The notes: a model not told the origin generated them from the sequence alone. A DNA stretch of 26,868 nt from an uncultured Faecalibacterium sp. (GCA_900772565.1 CAAHET010000004.1:1-26868), one strand, 5' to 3'; counted from the stretch's first letter, positions 1 to 8,398 are shown. Translations and numbers: made by a program.

Positions 1-670
1 CCATCGCCCACTGAAAGGCTTTCGCTGTGCGCAGGTCAGCGTCTTTGAAATGCCCGCCGCTGTTCCATTCAAGGGCGCAGTCTGCACCACGCTCTGTAAG
101 CCGACTGTGCAGGGTGCGGATGCTATCTCCTACCGCAGCCATGACAGCGTTTTTCGTATGCTCCTCCTTGTCGCCAAGGCTCAGATAAACGTGCTGCGTT
201 TGCATCGGGTGCTTCTGTTCAAATTCCATCCAGCCCGGAAACCACACCGAGGGAGACGCTGCGGCGACACCGTAGAACAAATCGGTCCGGGTGGATGCCC
301 ACAGTGCAAACAATCCCGCCAGCGAATATCCGCCCAGAATGATTTTGACGTTTTCCGGGAGATCAAACTGTTGTTTCAGCGTTGGCATGACCTGTTCTGT
401 CAGAAAGCGCAGGGTGTCCGTAGCATTGCCACCGAAGCCTTGCTTCCCCCATACAGCAGGGGCTTCCCACGGAGAAAGTGCATCGTTCCAGTTTGAGACC
501 GGAACGGCGGCAAACAGAAAATTCCGGCTGCTTTGTGCGATAGCATACACTTCGTTGTCCATGCTTTGCTGCTCGTGCTCGCCGGTCATTTGGAGCAGCA
601 GGTATTCTGCATTGGCTTCGCCGTAAATGCGGCAAGGTCTGTTCCCGATTTGCATTGTCTGTGCGGTCAC
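1..670 (-). CDS. alpha/beta-hydrolase (esterase-like), 3' end cut by window edge
   Basis: An open frame of 223 codons runs off the left edge without a stop. The serine nucleophile elbow GGYSLAG puts the nucleophile at S116. The loop GGHFKD offers the catalytic H207, and D167 in SLGDKEE is a candidate acid, so the triad order Ser-Asp-His is complete. No signal peptide is seen, so a cytoplasmic esterase or serine hydrolase is likely; the substrate is unknown. I chose the GTG start at 670 because GGGAGG sits 8 bases upstream; an in-frame ATG at 655 is the alternative. Only a few residues of the C-terminus are probably missing. The gene is divergent from the trp operon and has its own promoter at 705-733. 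The fold family is fairly sure, the specific function is not. Confidence 0.8.
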   Translation of the reverse strand, partial: MTAQTMQIGNRPCRIYGEANAEYLLLQMTGEHEQQSMDNEVYAIAQSSRNFLFAAVPVSNWNDALSPWEAPAVWGKQGFGGNATDTLRFLTEQVMPTLKQQFDLPENVKIILGGYSLAGLFALWASTRTDLFYGVAAASPSVWFPGWMEFEQKHPMQTQHVYLSLGDKEEHTKNAVMAAVGDSIRTLHSRLTERGADCALEWNSGGHFKDADLRTAKAFQWAM

Positions 671-704
671 TGCGGCATCCTCCCGAAAAAACTTTGATAA
701 GCCC

Positions 705-733
705 AGTATAGCAACTGAAAAATCATTTTGCAA
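705..733 (-). promoter_or_regulatory. sigma-A promoter of the alpha/beta-hydrolase
   Basis: Read on the minus strand, TTGCAA (733-728) and TATACT (710-705) are separated by 17 bases. The predicted start of transcription lies about 30 bases ahead of the GTG start. Between this promoter and the trp promoter (734-878) I see no gene, only AT-rich divergent spacer. Confidence 0.7.
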
Positions 734-878
734 TTCAAAATGCTTGTTGAGAAATTCCAAACCCTTGAACTCCATCCGACGAATGCAGGCTGCGCGTTTT
801 TGCAAACCGTTTTTTTACCTCCCAAGCCCAAACCAACTGCAAATGTAGGTAAAATTCCCCCAAAAGCAAAATTTGGTA

Positions 879-906
879 TTGACAAATCCAAAATCCGTGC
901 TTTAAT
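879..906 (+). promoter_or_regulatory. sigma-A promoter of the trp operon
   Basis: A perfect -35 TTGACA (879-884) is followed after 16 bases by TTTAAT (901-906), a five-of-six -10 match. Transcription should start near 913, just ahead of the first T-box stem. This is the only good promoter between the hydrolase and trpE. Confidence 0.7.
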
Positions 907-912
907 ATAGGA

Positions 913-1259
913 AAATTCAATACACTAAACCGTTGAAGCGGAGATAACGGCGAACCATGCCTGTACAGAGAGCCTGCGCAGCTGAGAAGCAGACCGGAAA
1001 CAGTTCGTCAAGGAAAAGGCGGTCTTGCGTTGCTTTTTCCCGAAATGGACCGCTGAGGGTGCAGGGAACTGCGGTGCTCTGAACGTGCCGCACAGTATTC
1101 TGCAACGTAGGGCATACGTCAGTTGCCGGGGATGTGTTGGCATCCCGCTAAGTGCATGGGGTCGTTCCCATGAAGTCAGGGTGGCACCGCGGATCAAAGG
1201 CCAAGCTTTATTCGTCCTTGACAGAAGAAGGTTTCTTCTGTCCGGGGCGTTTTTCTTTT
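913..1259 (+). promoter_or_regulatory. T-box leader (tRNA-Trp sensing riboswitch) of the trp operon
   Basis: The conserved T-box AGGGTGGCACCGCGG lies at 1178-1192. Stem I is closed by GCGG (938-941) with CCGC (1050-1053). Its specifier loop carries GAAATGG, with the tryptophan codon TGG at 1046-1048. The AGAGAG and GGAA elements of the distal stem I are present near 979 and 1003. Stem III is CATGGG/CCCATG (1155-1160/1167-1172). The antiterminator pairs GTCAGGG (1175-1181) with CCTTGAC (1216-1222), which is also the 5' arm of the terminator. Uncharged tRNA-Trp would favour the antiterminator and switch on the seven biosynthetic genes. A second terminator downstream is annotated separately. Confidence 0.93.
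1213..1259 (+). terminator. T-box-controlled terminator 1
   Basis: The 15-base arm at 1213-1227 pairs with 1235-1249 with one mismatch and some G-U pairs. The loop has seven bases and a T-rich tract follows. The 5' arm overlaps the 3' strand of the T-box antiterminator, as expected for the class. Confidence 0.9.
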
Positions 1260-1262
1260 ACA

Positions 1263-1298
1263 CTCCTCCGGCAGAAGCGCCGGGGGAGTTTTTTGTTT
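1263..1298 (+). terminator. second intrinsic terminator ahead of trpE
   Basis: CTCCTCCGGC (1263-1272) pairs over 10 bases (one G-U) with GCCGGGGGAG (1279-1288), followed by TTTTTTGTTT. It starts four bases after the terminator 1 U-tract and is outside the standard T-box antiterminator. The terminator 1 3' strand could pair with it; see findings. Confidence 0.85.
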
Positions 1299-1320
1299 GA
1301 CGCAGAAAGGGGTAGCGGCT

Positions 1321-2793
1321 ATGAAGATACGGCCTGCAATGGACGAAGTAAAAACCATTGCGGCGGCGGGCGGTTACAAGGTGCTGCCGGTCAGCGGCGA
1401 GATCTTATCCGACATCTGCACGCCCATTGAGGCGCTGAAGATCTTGAAAAATGTTTCCACCCACTGCTACTTGCTGGAAAGTGCCCAGCCCAGCGAAAAG
1501 TGGGGACGCTACACCTTTCTGGGGCTTGACCCCAAAATGGAGATCACCTGCTGCAACGGCGTGATGAAGGCCGGGGAACTCACCTTTGAAACGCAAAATC
1601 CCTCGCAGACGCTGCGGGAAATCCTTGCACAATACAAAAGCCCGCGCTTTGCAGAGCTGCCCACCTTCACCGGCGGTCTTGTGGGCTACTTTGCCTACGA
1701 TTACCTTGGTTACAGCGAGCCGAAAGCCCGCACCGGAGCGCAGGATACCGAAAATTTCAAGGATGTGGACCTGATGCTTTTCGATCAGATCATCGCCTTT
1801 GACAATCTGCGGCAGAAGATCGTGCTCATCGTAAATATGCCGCTGCAGCCGGACGCGCTGGAAACGAACTACAACAAAGCCGTTCTTCGGTTGCAGCAGC
1901 TGGCGCAGCTGCTGCAAAAAGGTACCCAAAAGCAGGAAGCCGCAGGCAGACTGCTGGGCGAGGTGACCCCGCTTTTTGACAAAGCCGCCTACTGCGCAAT
2001 GGTGGAAAAGGCAAAGCACGCCATCCATGAGGGCGAGATCTTCCAGATCGTGCTTTCCAACCGGCTGGCGGCGCCCTTTGAGGGCAGTCTGCTGGGCGCT
2101 TACCGGATGCTGCGCACCATCAACCCCTCGCCGTATATGTTCTATTTTTCCGGTACGGATGTTGAGGTGGCCGGTGCTTCGCCGGAAACGCTGGTCAAGC
2201 TGGAGGACGGCGTACTGCACACCTTTCCGCTGGCCGGCACCCGCCCGCGCGGAAAGACCGACGCCGAGGACAAGGCGCTGGAAGCGGAACTGCTAGCAGA
2301 CGAAAAGGAACTGGCAGAGCACAATATGCTGGTAGACCTTGGCCGCAACGACCTTGGCAAGGTGAGCCGCTTCGGTACGGTAGAAGTGGAAAAGCTGCAC
2401 TCCATCGAGCGGTATTCCCATGTAATGCACATCGGCTCCACCGCGCGCGGCCAGCTGCGGCCGGAATGCGATGCACTGGACGCCATCGAGGCGGTGCTTC
2501 CGGCAGGCACTCTTTCCGGTGCACCCAAAATACGCGCCTGCCAGTTGATCGGGGAACTGGAAAACAACAAGCGCGGCATCTACGGCGGCGCCATCGGCTA
2601 CATTGATTTTACCGGCAACATGGACACCTGCATCGCCATCCGTATCGCCTACAAGAAAAACGGGCAGGTGTTCGTCCGCAGCGGTGCAGGCATCGTGGCG
2701 GATTCGGTGCCCGAAAAGGAATATCAGGAGTGCATCAACAAGGCGCAGGCCGTGGTCAGCGCACTCCGTCAGGCACAGGAGGAAGGCTTATGA
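1321..2793 (+). CDS. trpE: anthranilate synthase component I
   Basis: TrpE (490 residues) converts chorismate to anthranilate with ammonia supplied by TrpG, the first committed step to tryptophan. The N-terminal domain carries the LLES motif (51-54) linked to tryptophan feedback inhibition. The C-terminal chorismate-binding domain shows GEIFQIVLSNR, AGTRPRGKT, DLGRND, PAGTLSGAPK and the terminal RSGAGIVADSVPEKE. I use ATG 1321, eight bases after AAAGGGG. An upstream TTG at 1297 lies in the terminator U-tract and is unlikely. The gene is first in the operon behind the T-box. Its stop overlaps the trpG start by four bases (ATGA). Confidence 0.97.
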   Translation: MKIRPAMDEVKTIAAAGGYKVLPVSGEILSDICTPIEALKILKNVSTHCYLLESAQPSEKWGRYTFLGLDPKMEITCCNGVMKAGELTFETQNPSQTLREILAQYKSPRFAELPTFTGGLVGYFAYDYLGYSEPKARTGAQDTENFKDVDLMLFDQIIAFDNLRQKIVLIVNMPLQPDALETNYNKAVLRLQQLAQLLQKGTQKQEAAGRLLGEVTPLFDKAAYCAMVEKAKHAIHEGEIFQIVLSNRLAAPFEGSLLGAYRMLRTINPSPYMFYFSGTDVEVAGASPETLVKLEDGVLHTFPLAGTRPRGKTDAEDKALEAELLADEKELAEHNMLVDLGRNDLGKVSRFGTVEVEKLHSIERYSHVMHIGSTARGQLRPECDALDAIEAVLPAGTLSGAPKIRACQLIGELENNKRGIYGGAIGYIDFTGNMDTCIAIRIAYKKNGQVFVRSGAGIVADSVPEKEYQECINKAQAVVSALRQAQEEGL

Positions 2794-3356
2794 CGCTGCT
2801 GATCGACAACTACGACAGCTTTTCCTATAACCTCTACCAGCTGGTGGGCGAGCTGGACCCCGGCATCAGGGTCATCCGCAACGATGAGCTGACCTTGGAC
2901 GAGATCCGCGCTTTGCACCCGGCGCGCATCATCCTTTCGCCGGGGCCCGGCAGACCGGAGGATGCAGGCATCACGCTGGAAGCCGCCCGCACACTGGGCA
3001 AGGAGATCCCCACACTGGGCGTCTGCCTTGGGCATCAGGCCATCTGCGCAGCCTTTGGTGCAACGGTCACCTACGCAAAGCAGCTCATGCACGGTAAGCA
3101 GTCCGAGGTGGAATTTGACCCCGCGTGCCCGCTGTTCCGCGGCTGCAAAGCCCCGCTGCTGGTGGCGCGATATCACTCGCTGGCGGCAGACCCCGCCACC
3201 CTGCCGCCGGAGCTTAAAATCACCGCCCGCACCGCCGATGGCGAGGTGATGGCGGTACAGCACACAAAATACCCCATCTACGGGGTGCAGTTCCACCCGG
3301 AATCCATCCTGACCCCGCAGGGTCGGCTAATCTTAAAGAATTTTATGGAGGGTTAA
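2790..3356 (+). CDS. trpG: anthranilate synthase component II (glutamine amidotransferase)
   Basis: TrpG (188 residues) hydrolyses glutamine and channels ammonia to TrpE. It is a class I glutamine amidotransferase with the nucleophile C79 in GVCLGHQ and the H169/E171 pair in FHPES. The N-terminus LLIDNYDSFSYNL is typical. The start is the ATG of an ATGA overlap with trpE, preceded by AGGAGGAA. It is a stand-alone protein, not fused to TrpD. In many bacteria the same subunit also serves folate synthesis (PabA role); the operon location favours tryptophan as the main role here. Confidence 0.96.
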   Translation: MTLLIDNYDSFSYNLYQLVGELDPGIRVIRNDELTLDEIRALHPARIILSPGPGRPEDAGITLEAARTLGKEIPTLGVCLGHQAICAAFGATVTYAKQLMHGKQSEVEFDPACPLFRGCKAPLLVARYHSLAADPATLPPELKITARTADGEVMAVQHTKYPIYGVQFHPESILTPQGRLILKNFMEG

Positions 3357-3358
3357 AA

Positions 3359-4390
3359 ATGATCAAGGAAGCCATTGTAAAGATCGTCAATAAGCAGGAT
3401 CTGACCTACGACGAAGCCTATGCTGTCATGAACGAGATCATGAGCGGCGAGACCTCTCCCACCCAGAACGCAGCCTTCCTTGCAGCGCTTTCCACCAAGA
3501 GCACCAAGGCGGAAACCACCGATGAAATTGCAGGCTGTGCCGCCGCCATGCGCGACCACGCCACCAAGGTGGAGACCGGCATGGACATCTTTGAGATTGT
3601 GGGCACCGGCGGCGACAACGCCCACAGCTTTAACATCTCCACCACCTCGGCGCTGGTGGCGGCGGCAGGCGGCATGAAGGTAGCAAAGCACGGCAACCGG
3701 GCGGCATCCTCCCAGTGTGGCACCGCCGACTGTCTGGAGGCGCTGGGCGTGAACATCCAGCAAAGCCCCGCCCGCTGCGTGGAACTGCTGCAGGAAGCGG
3801 GCATCTGCTTCTTCTTTGCGCAGAAGTACCACACCTCCATGAAATATGTGGGCCCCATCCGCAGGGAACTGGGCTTCCGCACCGTGTTCAACATTCTTGG
3901 CCCCCTCACCAACCCCGGCTCCCCCAAAATGCAGCTGCTGGGCGTCTACGATGAATATCTGGTCGAGCCGCTGGCGCAGGTGCTTGTCAGTCTGGGCGTC
4001 CGGCGCGGCATGGTGGTCTACGGCAAGGATAAGCTGGACGAGATCTCTCTCAGCGCTCCCACAAAAGTCTGCGAGATCAAGGACGGCTGGTACAAGTGCT
4101 ACACCATCACGCCGGAGCAGTTCGGGCTGACCCGCTGCGAAAAGGCCGACCTTGTGGGCGGCACCCCGGCTGAAAACGCCGCCATCACCCGGGCGATCCT
4201 TGCCGGGGAAAAAGGCCCCAAGCGGGACGCCGTGCTGCTGAACGCGGGCGCTTCCCTTTACATCGGCGGCAAGGCTGAGACTATGGCAGATGGTATCGCG
4301 CTGGCGGCGCAGCTGATCGACAGCGGCAAGGCGGCGGCTGTGCTGGAAAAGTTCATCGCCGTGAGCAACCGCCCGGAGGAGAACGCATGA
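3359..4390 (+). CDS. trpD: anthranilate phosphoribosyltransferase
   Basis: TrpD (343 residues) joins anthranilate to PRPP to give phosphoribosylanthranilate. The phosphate-binding GTGGD loop is at 82-86, followed by AHSFNIST. KHGNRAASSQCG and GPLTNPG are further family motifs. Length is normal. GGAGGG stands six bases ahead of the ATG, two bases after the trpG stop. Its end overlaps trpC by four bases. Confidence 0.96.
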   Translation: MIKEAIVKIVNKQDLTYDEAYAVMNEIMSGETSPTQNAAFLAALSTKSTKAETTDEIAGCAAAMRDHATKVETGMDIFEIVGTGGDNAHSFNISTTSALVAAAGGMKVAKHGNRAASSQCGTADCLEALGVNIQQSPARCVELLQEAGICFFFAQKYHTSMKYVGPIRRELGFRTVFNILGPLTNPGSPKMQLLGVYDEYLVEPLAQVLVSLGVRRGMVVYGKDKLDEISLSAPTKVCEIKDGWYKCYTITPEQFGLTRCEKADLVGGTPAENAAITRAILAGEKGPKRDAVLLNAGASLYIGGKAETMADGIALAAQLIDSGKAAAVLEKFIAVSNRPEENA

Positions 4391-5169
4391 ACATTTTAGA
4401 CAAGCTGGCCGAAGCCGCCCGGCAGCGGGTGGAAGAAGCCAAACAGCAGACCCCGCTTGCCGAGAGAAAGCGGCAGGCGCTGGCGCTGCCGAAGGGCGAT
4501 CTCCGCTTTGAAAAAGCACTGGCAAAGCCGGGGCTTTCCTTCATCTGCGAGTGCAAAAAGGCGTCGCCCTCCAAGGGGCTGATCGCACCGGATTTTCCGT
4601 ACCTGCAGATCGCCAGGGAATACGAGGCCGCCGGGGCAGATGCCATTTCGGTGCTGACCGAGCCGAAGTGGTTCTTGGGCAGCGACAGCTATTTAAAAGA
4701 GATCGCCTCTGCCGTTTCCACGCCCTGCCTGCGCAAGGATTTTACAGTGGATGACTACATGCTCTACGAAGCAAAGCTTCTCGGTGCATCGGCAGTGCTG
4801 CTCATCTGTGCCATTCTGGACGATGCACAGCTGCGGGAATATCTTGCCATCTGTGAGGACTTGGGGCTTTCCGCTCTGGTGGAAACCCACGACGATGTCG
4901 AGGTGGACCGGGCGCTTGCCACCGGGGCACGCATCCTTGGCGTGAACAACCGCAACCTGAAAACCTTCACGGTGGACACCGAAAACAGCCGCCGCCTGCG
5001 GGCGCGTATCCCGCAGGACGTGCTGTTTGTTTCGGAAAGCGGCGTAAAAACCGCCGAGGATGTTGCCGGACTTGCCGCCATCGGGGCAGACGCCGTGCTT
5101 ATTGGCGAAACACTCATGCGTGCACCGGACAAGACCGCAAAGCTGCGGGAACTGAAAGGGCTGCTGTGA
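4387..5169 (+). CDS. trpC: indole-3-glycerol phosphate synthase
   Basis: TrpC (260 residues) closes the indole ring to form indole-3-glycerol phosphate. It is a TIM barrel with CECKKASPSKG (catalytic E55 and K57 by comparison with the family), LRKDFTVDDY (K117), ALVETH and GVNNRNL, and the phosphate site SESGV near the C-terminus. It is a separate protein, not fused to TrpF as in enteric bacteria. ATGA overlap with trpD implies translational coupling. Confidence 0.96.
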   Translation: MNILDKLAEAARQRVEEAKQQTPLAERKRQALALPKGDLRFEKALAKPGLSFICECKKASPSKGLIAPDFPYLQIAREYEAAGADAISVLTEPKWFLGSDSYLKEIASAVSTPCLRKDFTVDDYMLYEAKLLGASAVLLICAILDDAQLREYLAICEDLGLSALVETHDDVEVDRALATGARILGVNNRNLKTFTVDTENSRRLRARIPQDVLFVSESGVKTAEDVAGLAAIGADAVLIGETLMRAPDKTAKLRELKGLL

Positions 5170-5170
5170 T

Positions 5171-5791
5171 ATGACCAAGATCAAATTCTGCGGCCTGACC
5201 CGTGCGGAGGATATCGCCGCAGCAAACGCGCTGAAGCCGGAATACATCGGCTTTGTGTTCGCCCCCAAAAGCAAGCGGTATGTATCCCCGCAGCAGGCGG
5301 CGCTGCTCCGGGCACAGCTGAGCCCCGCCATCAAGGCGGTGGGCGTGTTCGTGAACGAACCGCCGGAAGCGGTCGCCCGGCTGCTGAACGAAAATATCCT
5401 CGACATCGCCCAGCTGCACGGGCAGGAGGATGCCGCTTACCTTGCCCGGCTGCGCAGCCTGACCGCAAAGCCGCTCTGGCAGGCCTTTCGGGCGGAAAGT
5501 GCCGCAGGCTTAGCCGCAGCCGCCCGAAGCACGGCAGACATGGTACTGCTGGATTCCGGCGCAGGCGGCACCGGTACGGTGTTCAACTGGAAGCTGCTGC
5601 AGGGTTTTCCACGGCCTTACATTCTGGCCGGCGGGCTGGATGCAGACAATGCAGCAGATGCCGTGACCCTGCTGCATCCTTACGCGGTGGATGTAAGCTC
5701 CGGCATTGAAACCGCGGGGAAGAAGGACCCCGCAAAGATGGCGGCTTTTGCAGCCGCTGTACGCGGGCAGGACAACGAAGGAAAGGAATGA
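5171..5791 (+). CDS. trpF: phosphoribosylanthranilate isomerase
   Basis: TrpF (206 residues) performs the Amadori rearrangement between the TrpD and TrpC steps. The start KIKFCGLT carries the general base C7, and LLDSGAGGTG carries the general acid D128. The C-terminal phosphate-binding segment reads LAGGLDADN...VDVSSGIE. The ATG follows the trpC stop by one base. There is no strong separate ribosome binding site, so coupling to trpC is likely. Confidence 0.95.
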   Translation: MTKIKFCGLTRAEDIAAANALKPEYIGFVFAPKSKRYVSPQQAALLRAQLSPAIKAVGVFVNEPPEAVARLLNENILDIAQLHGQEDAAYLARLRSLTAKPLWQAFRAESAAGLAAAARSTADMVLLDSGAGGTGTVFNWKLLQGFPRPYILAGGLDADNAADAVTLLHPYAVDVSSGIETAGKKDPAKMAAFAAAVRGQDNEGKE

Positions 5792-5797
5792 ACGACC

Positions 5798-6988
5798 ATG
5801 ACGAACCCCAACGGACGCTTTGGCATCCACGGCGGGCAGTATATCCCCGAAACGCTGATGAATGCCGTGATTGAACTGGAGGAAGCCTACAACCATTATA
5901 AGGACGACCCGGAGTTCAACCGGGAACTCACCGAACTGCTCAACGAGTACGCAGGCCGCCCCAGCCGCCTGTACTACGCAAAAAAGATGACCGAGGATCT
6001 CGGCGGCGCAAAGATCTACCTCAAGCGCGAGGATCTGAACCACACCGGCGCACATAAGATCAACAACGTCCTCGGGCAGGCACTGCTTGCCAAAAAGATG
6101 GGCAAGACCCGCCTTATCGCCGAGACCGGCGCAGGCCAGCACGGCGTAGCCACCGCTACCGCCGCCGCCCTGATGGGCATGGAGTGCGTGGTGTTCATGG
6201 GCGAGGAGGACACCAAGCGTCAGGCGCTGAACGTCTACCGGATGCGTCTTTTGGGCGCAAAGGTCATCCCCGTTACCAGCGGCACCGGCACGCTGAAGGA
6301 TGCCGTGTCCGAAGCCATGCGCGAGTGGACCAGCCGTATCAGCGACACCCACTACTGCCTTGGCTCGGTGATGGGGCCGCACCCGTTCCCCACCATCGTG
6401 CGCGATTTTCAGGCGGTCATCTCCAAGGAGATCAAGGAGCAGCTGCTGGAAAAGGAAGGCCGTCTGCCGGATGCCGTCATTGCCTGTGTGGGCGGCGGCT
6501 CCAACGCCATCGGCAGCTTCTACAACTTTATCAACGATAAGAGCGTGCGCCTGATCGGCTGCGAAGCCGCAGGCCGCGGCATTGATACCTTTGAGACTGC
6601 CGCCACCATCAACACGGGGCGTCTGGGCATCTTCCACGGCATGAAGTCCTATTTCTGTCAGGACGAATACGGCCAGATCGCGCCGGTGTATTCCATTTCC
6701 GCCGGTCTGGATTACCCGGGCATCGGCCCGGAGCACGCATGGCTGCACGACATCGGCCGCGCCGAATATGTAGCTGTTACCGACGATGAAGCCGTGAACG
6801 CCTTTGAGTATCTGGCACGCACCGAGGGCATCATCCCGGCCATCGAGTCTGCCCACGCCGTGGCACAGGCCATCAAGCTTGCACCCGCCATGGACAAGGA
6901 CAAGATCATCGTCATCACCATTTCCGGCCGCGGCGATAAGGACTGCGCCGCCATTGCCCGCTACAGAGGGGAGGATCTTCATGAGTAA
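5798..6988 (+). CDS. trpB: tryptophan synthase beta chain
   Basis: TrpB (396 residues) condenses indole with serine using pyridoxal phosphate. K87 in HTGAHKINN is the Schiff-base lysine, at the same number as in the well-studied enteric enzyme. The phosphate cup GGGSNAIG and the ETGAGQHG loop are present. It is the common TrpB1 form, consistent with a trpA partner next door. It lies six bases after trpF, and AAAGGAA precedes the ATG. Its end overlaps trpA by eight bases. Confidence 0.97.
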   Translation: MTNPNGRFGIHGGQYIPETLMNAVIELEEAYNHYKDDPEFNRELTELLNEYAGRPSRLYYAKKMTEDLGGAKIYLKREDLNHTGAHKINNVLGQALLAKKMGKTRLIAETGAGQHGVATATAAALMGMECVVFMGEEDTKRQALNVYRMRLLGAKVIPVTSGTGTLKDAVSEAMREWTSRISDTHYCLGSVMGPHPFPTIVRDFQAVISKEIKEQLLEKEGRLPDAVIACVGGGSNAIGSFYNFINDKSVRLIGCEAAGRGIDTFETAATINTGRLGIFHGMKSYFCQDEYGQIAPVYSISAGLDYPGIGPEHAWLHDIGRAEYVAVTDDEAVNAFEYLARTEGIIPAIESAHAVAQAIKLAPAMDKDKIIVITISGRGDKDCAAIARYRGEDLHE

Positions 6989-7754
6989 CATTGCCAAGGC
7001 CTTTGCAGACGGCAAGGCGTTTATTCCGTTCATCACCTGCGGCGACCCCGACTTAAAAACCACCGCCGCCGCCATCCGCGCCATGGCTGCAAACGGTGCC
7101 GACCTCATTGAGCTGGGCATCCCCTTCTCCGACCCTACCGCCGAGGGGCCGGTGATTCAGGGCGCGAACCTCCGCGCCCTGCAGGCAGGCACCACCACGG
7201 ATAAGGTCTTTGACCTTGTGCGGGAGGTGCGCCGGGATGTGACCATCCCTATGGTGTTCATGACCTACGCCAATGTCGTGTTCTCCTACGGAGCCGAGCG
7301 GTTCCTCTCCACCTGCGTAGCCATCAGCATCGACGGGCTGATCCTGCCCGATTTGCCCTATGAGGAAAAGGACGAGTTTGCGCCCCTCTGCCGCCAGTAC
7401 GGCGTAGACCTTATCTCCATGATCGCGCCCACCTCGGAAAACCGCATTGCCATGATCGCCAAGGAAGCGGAAGGCTTTTTGTATATCGTGTCCAGCCTTG
7501 GCGTCACCGGCACCCGCAGCGAAATCAAAACCGACCTTGCCGCCATTGTAAAGGTGGTGCGGGAGAACACCAAAACGCCCTGTGCCATCGGCTTTGGCAT
7601 CTCCACCCCAGAGCAGGCTGCAAAAATGGCAGGCATCGCCGATGGCGCGATTGTCGGCTCGGCCATCATCAAGCTGCTGGAGCAGTACGGCACTGCCGCA
7701 CCGGAGCAGATCGGTGCCTACGTCAAGCGCATGAAGGACGCCGTGCGCGGATAA
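6981..7754 (+). CDS. trpA: tryptophan synthase alpha chain
   Basis: TrpA (257 residues) splits indole-3-glycerol phosphate and passes indole through a tunnel to TrpB. The barrel motifs FITCGDPD, ELGIPFSDP (catalytic E44), SLGVTGTR and GFGISTPEQ are clear. The position of the second catalytic carboxylate, Asp in ADGP of the enteric enzyme, is Glu here (AEGP, E55). The start ATG 6981 has GGGGAGG upstream inside the end of trpB. It is the last gene of the operon, ending at the shared terminator at 7768-7833. Confidence 0.96.
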   Translation: MSNIAKAFADGKAFIPFITCGDPDLKTTAAAIRAMAANGADLIELGIPFSDPTAEGPVIQGANLRALQAGTTTDKVFDLVREVRRDVTIPMVFMTYANVVFSYGAERFLSTCVAISIDGLILPDLPYEEKDEFAPLCRQYGVDLISMIAPTSENRIAMIAKEAEGFLYIVSSLGVTGTRSEIKTDLAAIVKVVRENTKTPCAIGFGISTPEQAAKMAGIADGAIVGSAIIKLLEQYGTAAPEQIGAYVKRMKDAVRG

Positions 7755-7767
7755 CCGCATACAAACG

Positions 7768-7833
7768 AAAAAAGCATCGGCAGACTCCGCTGGTTTTCTG
7801 AGGTTCAGAAACGGAGGGGGTCGATGCTTTTTG
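7768..7833. terminator. bidirectional terminator between trpA and the Nudix gene
   Basis: AAAAAAGCATCG (7768-7779) pairs with CGATGCTTTTT (7822-7832). Inner arms CTCCG/CGGAG and TTTCTGA/TCAGAAA extend it into a long, nearly continuous hairpin. T-tracts on both strands suit the two convergent genes. Confidence 0.88.
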
Positions 7834-7850
7834 CTCTTTTTGCGGCTTGC

Positions 7851-8360
7851 TCAGACGATGCGCTTTCCGTCCAGCACGGCCTGCTTGAGGGTGTCGCCGT
7901 CATACACCAGCTTGAGGGAAAAGTAGGGGTGCTGTTCCTCCAGCAGACGGAAAAAGAGCTTGTCCCCTTCCCAGATGGGCAGTTTTTGCACCTCGGTCTT
8001 TTGTACCCACTGCAATTCCCCCTCGGCGCAGGCATCGCCCCTTATCATCTCGCCCTCCCACCGGTCGGCGGTGTACAGGTGGATGAACTCAGTCATGTTG
8101 CCCCACACAAAGGTCAGCAGTCCCCGGGCGCGGTAGCGTGTCAGGGTAAGGCCGGTCTCCTCCCGCACCTCCCGCACAAGGCAGTCCTCCGGGCTTTCAA
8201 AGCGCTCAAATTTGCCGCCCACGCCCACCCATTTGTCGTGGTTGTAGTCGTCCTGCTTTTTGATGCGGTGCAGCATCAGATAAGCATCCTCCCGCTCCAG
8301 ATAGCAAAGGGTGGTGCTGAAGATGGGAAATTCCGGGTCCATAAATGCGCCTAAGTTCAT
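7851..8360 (-). CDS. Nudix hydrolase (MutT-like)
   Basis: A 169-residue protein with a full Nudix box at 49-71 (G-x5-E-x7-REVREETGL), which binds the metal that helps hydrolyse nucleoside-diphosphate-linked substrates. LHRIKKQDDYNHDKWVGVGG upstream of the box resembles 8-oxo-dGTP diphosphatases of the MutT/YtkD group, but the substrate cannot be fixed from sequence. The ATG at 8360 has AGGAG eight bases upstream. A repeat element (8399-8598) begins 38 bases beyond the start codon, so the promoter probably lies in or beyond the repeat. It converges on trpA. Confidence 0.9.
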   Translation of the reverse strand: MNLGAFMDPEFPIFSTTLCYLEREDAYLMLHRIKKQDDYNHDKWVGVGGKFERFESPEDCLVREVREETGLTLTRYRARGLLTFVWGNMTEFIHLYTADRWEGEMIRGDACAEGELQWVQKTEVQKLPIWEGDKLFFRLLEEQHPYFSLKLVYDGDTLKQAVLDGKRIV

Positions 8361-8398
8361 GGGGTGTTCTCCTTTTTTTGTTTTTTGTCAGCGTGCTC

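Noticed and set aside
440..456. Apparent frameshift in the alpha/beta-hydrolase
   Set aside because: Recounting the run of five C at 446-450 restores one continuous frame with intact motifs.
5510..7120. A 536-codon open frame on the minus strand across trpF, trpB and trpA
   Set aside because: Antisense shadow of clear trp genes, low-complexity composition and no ribosome binding site.
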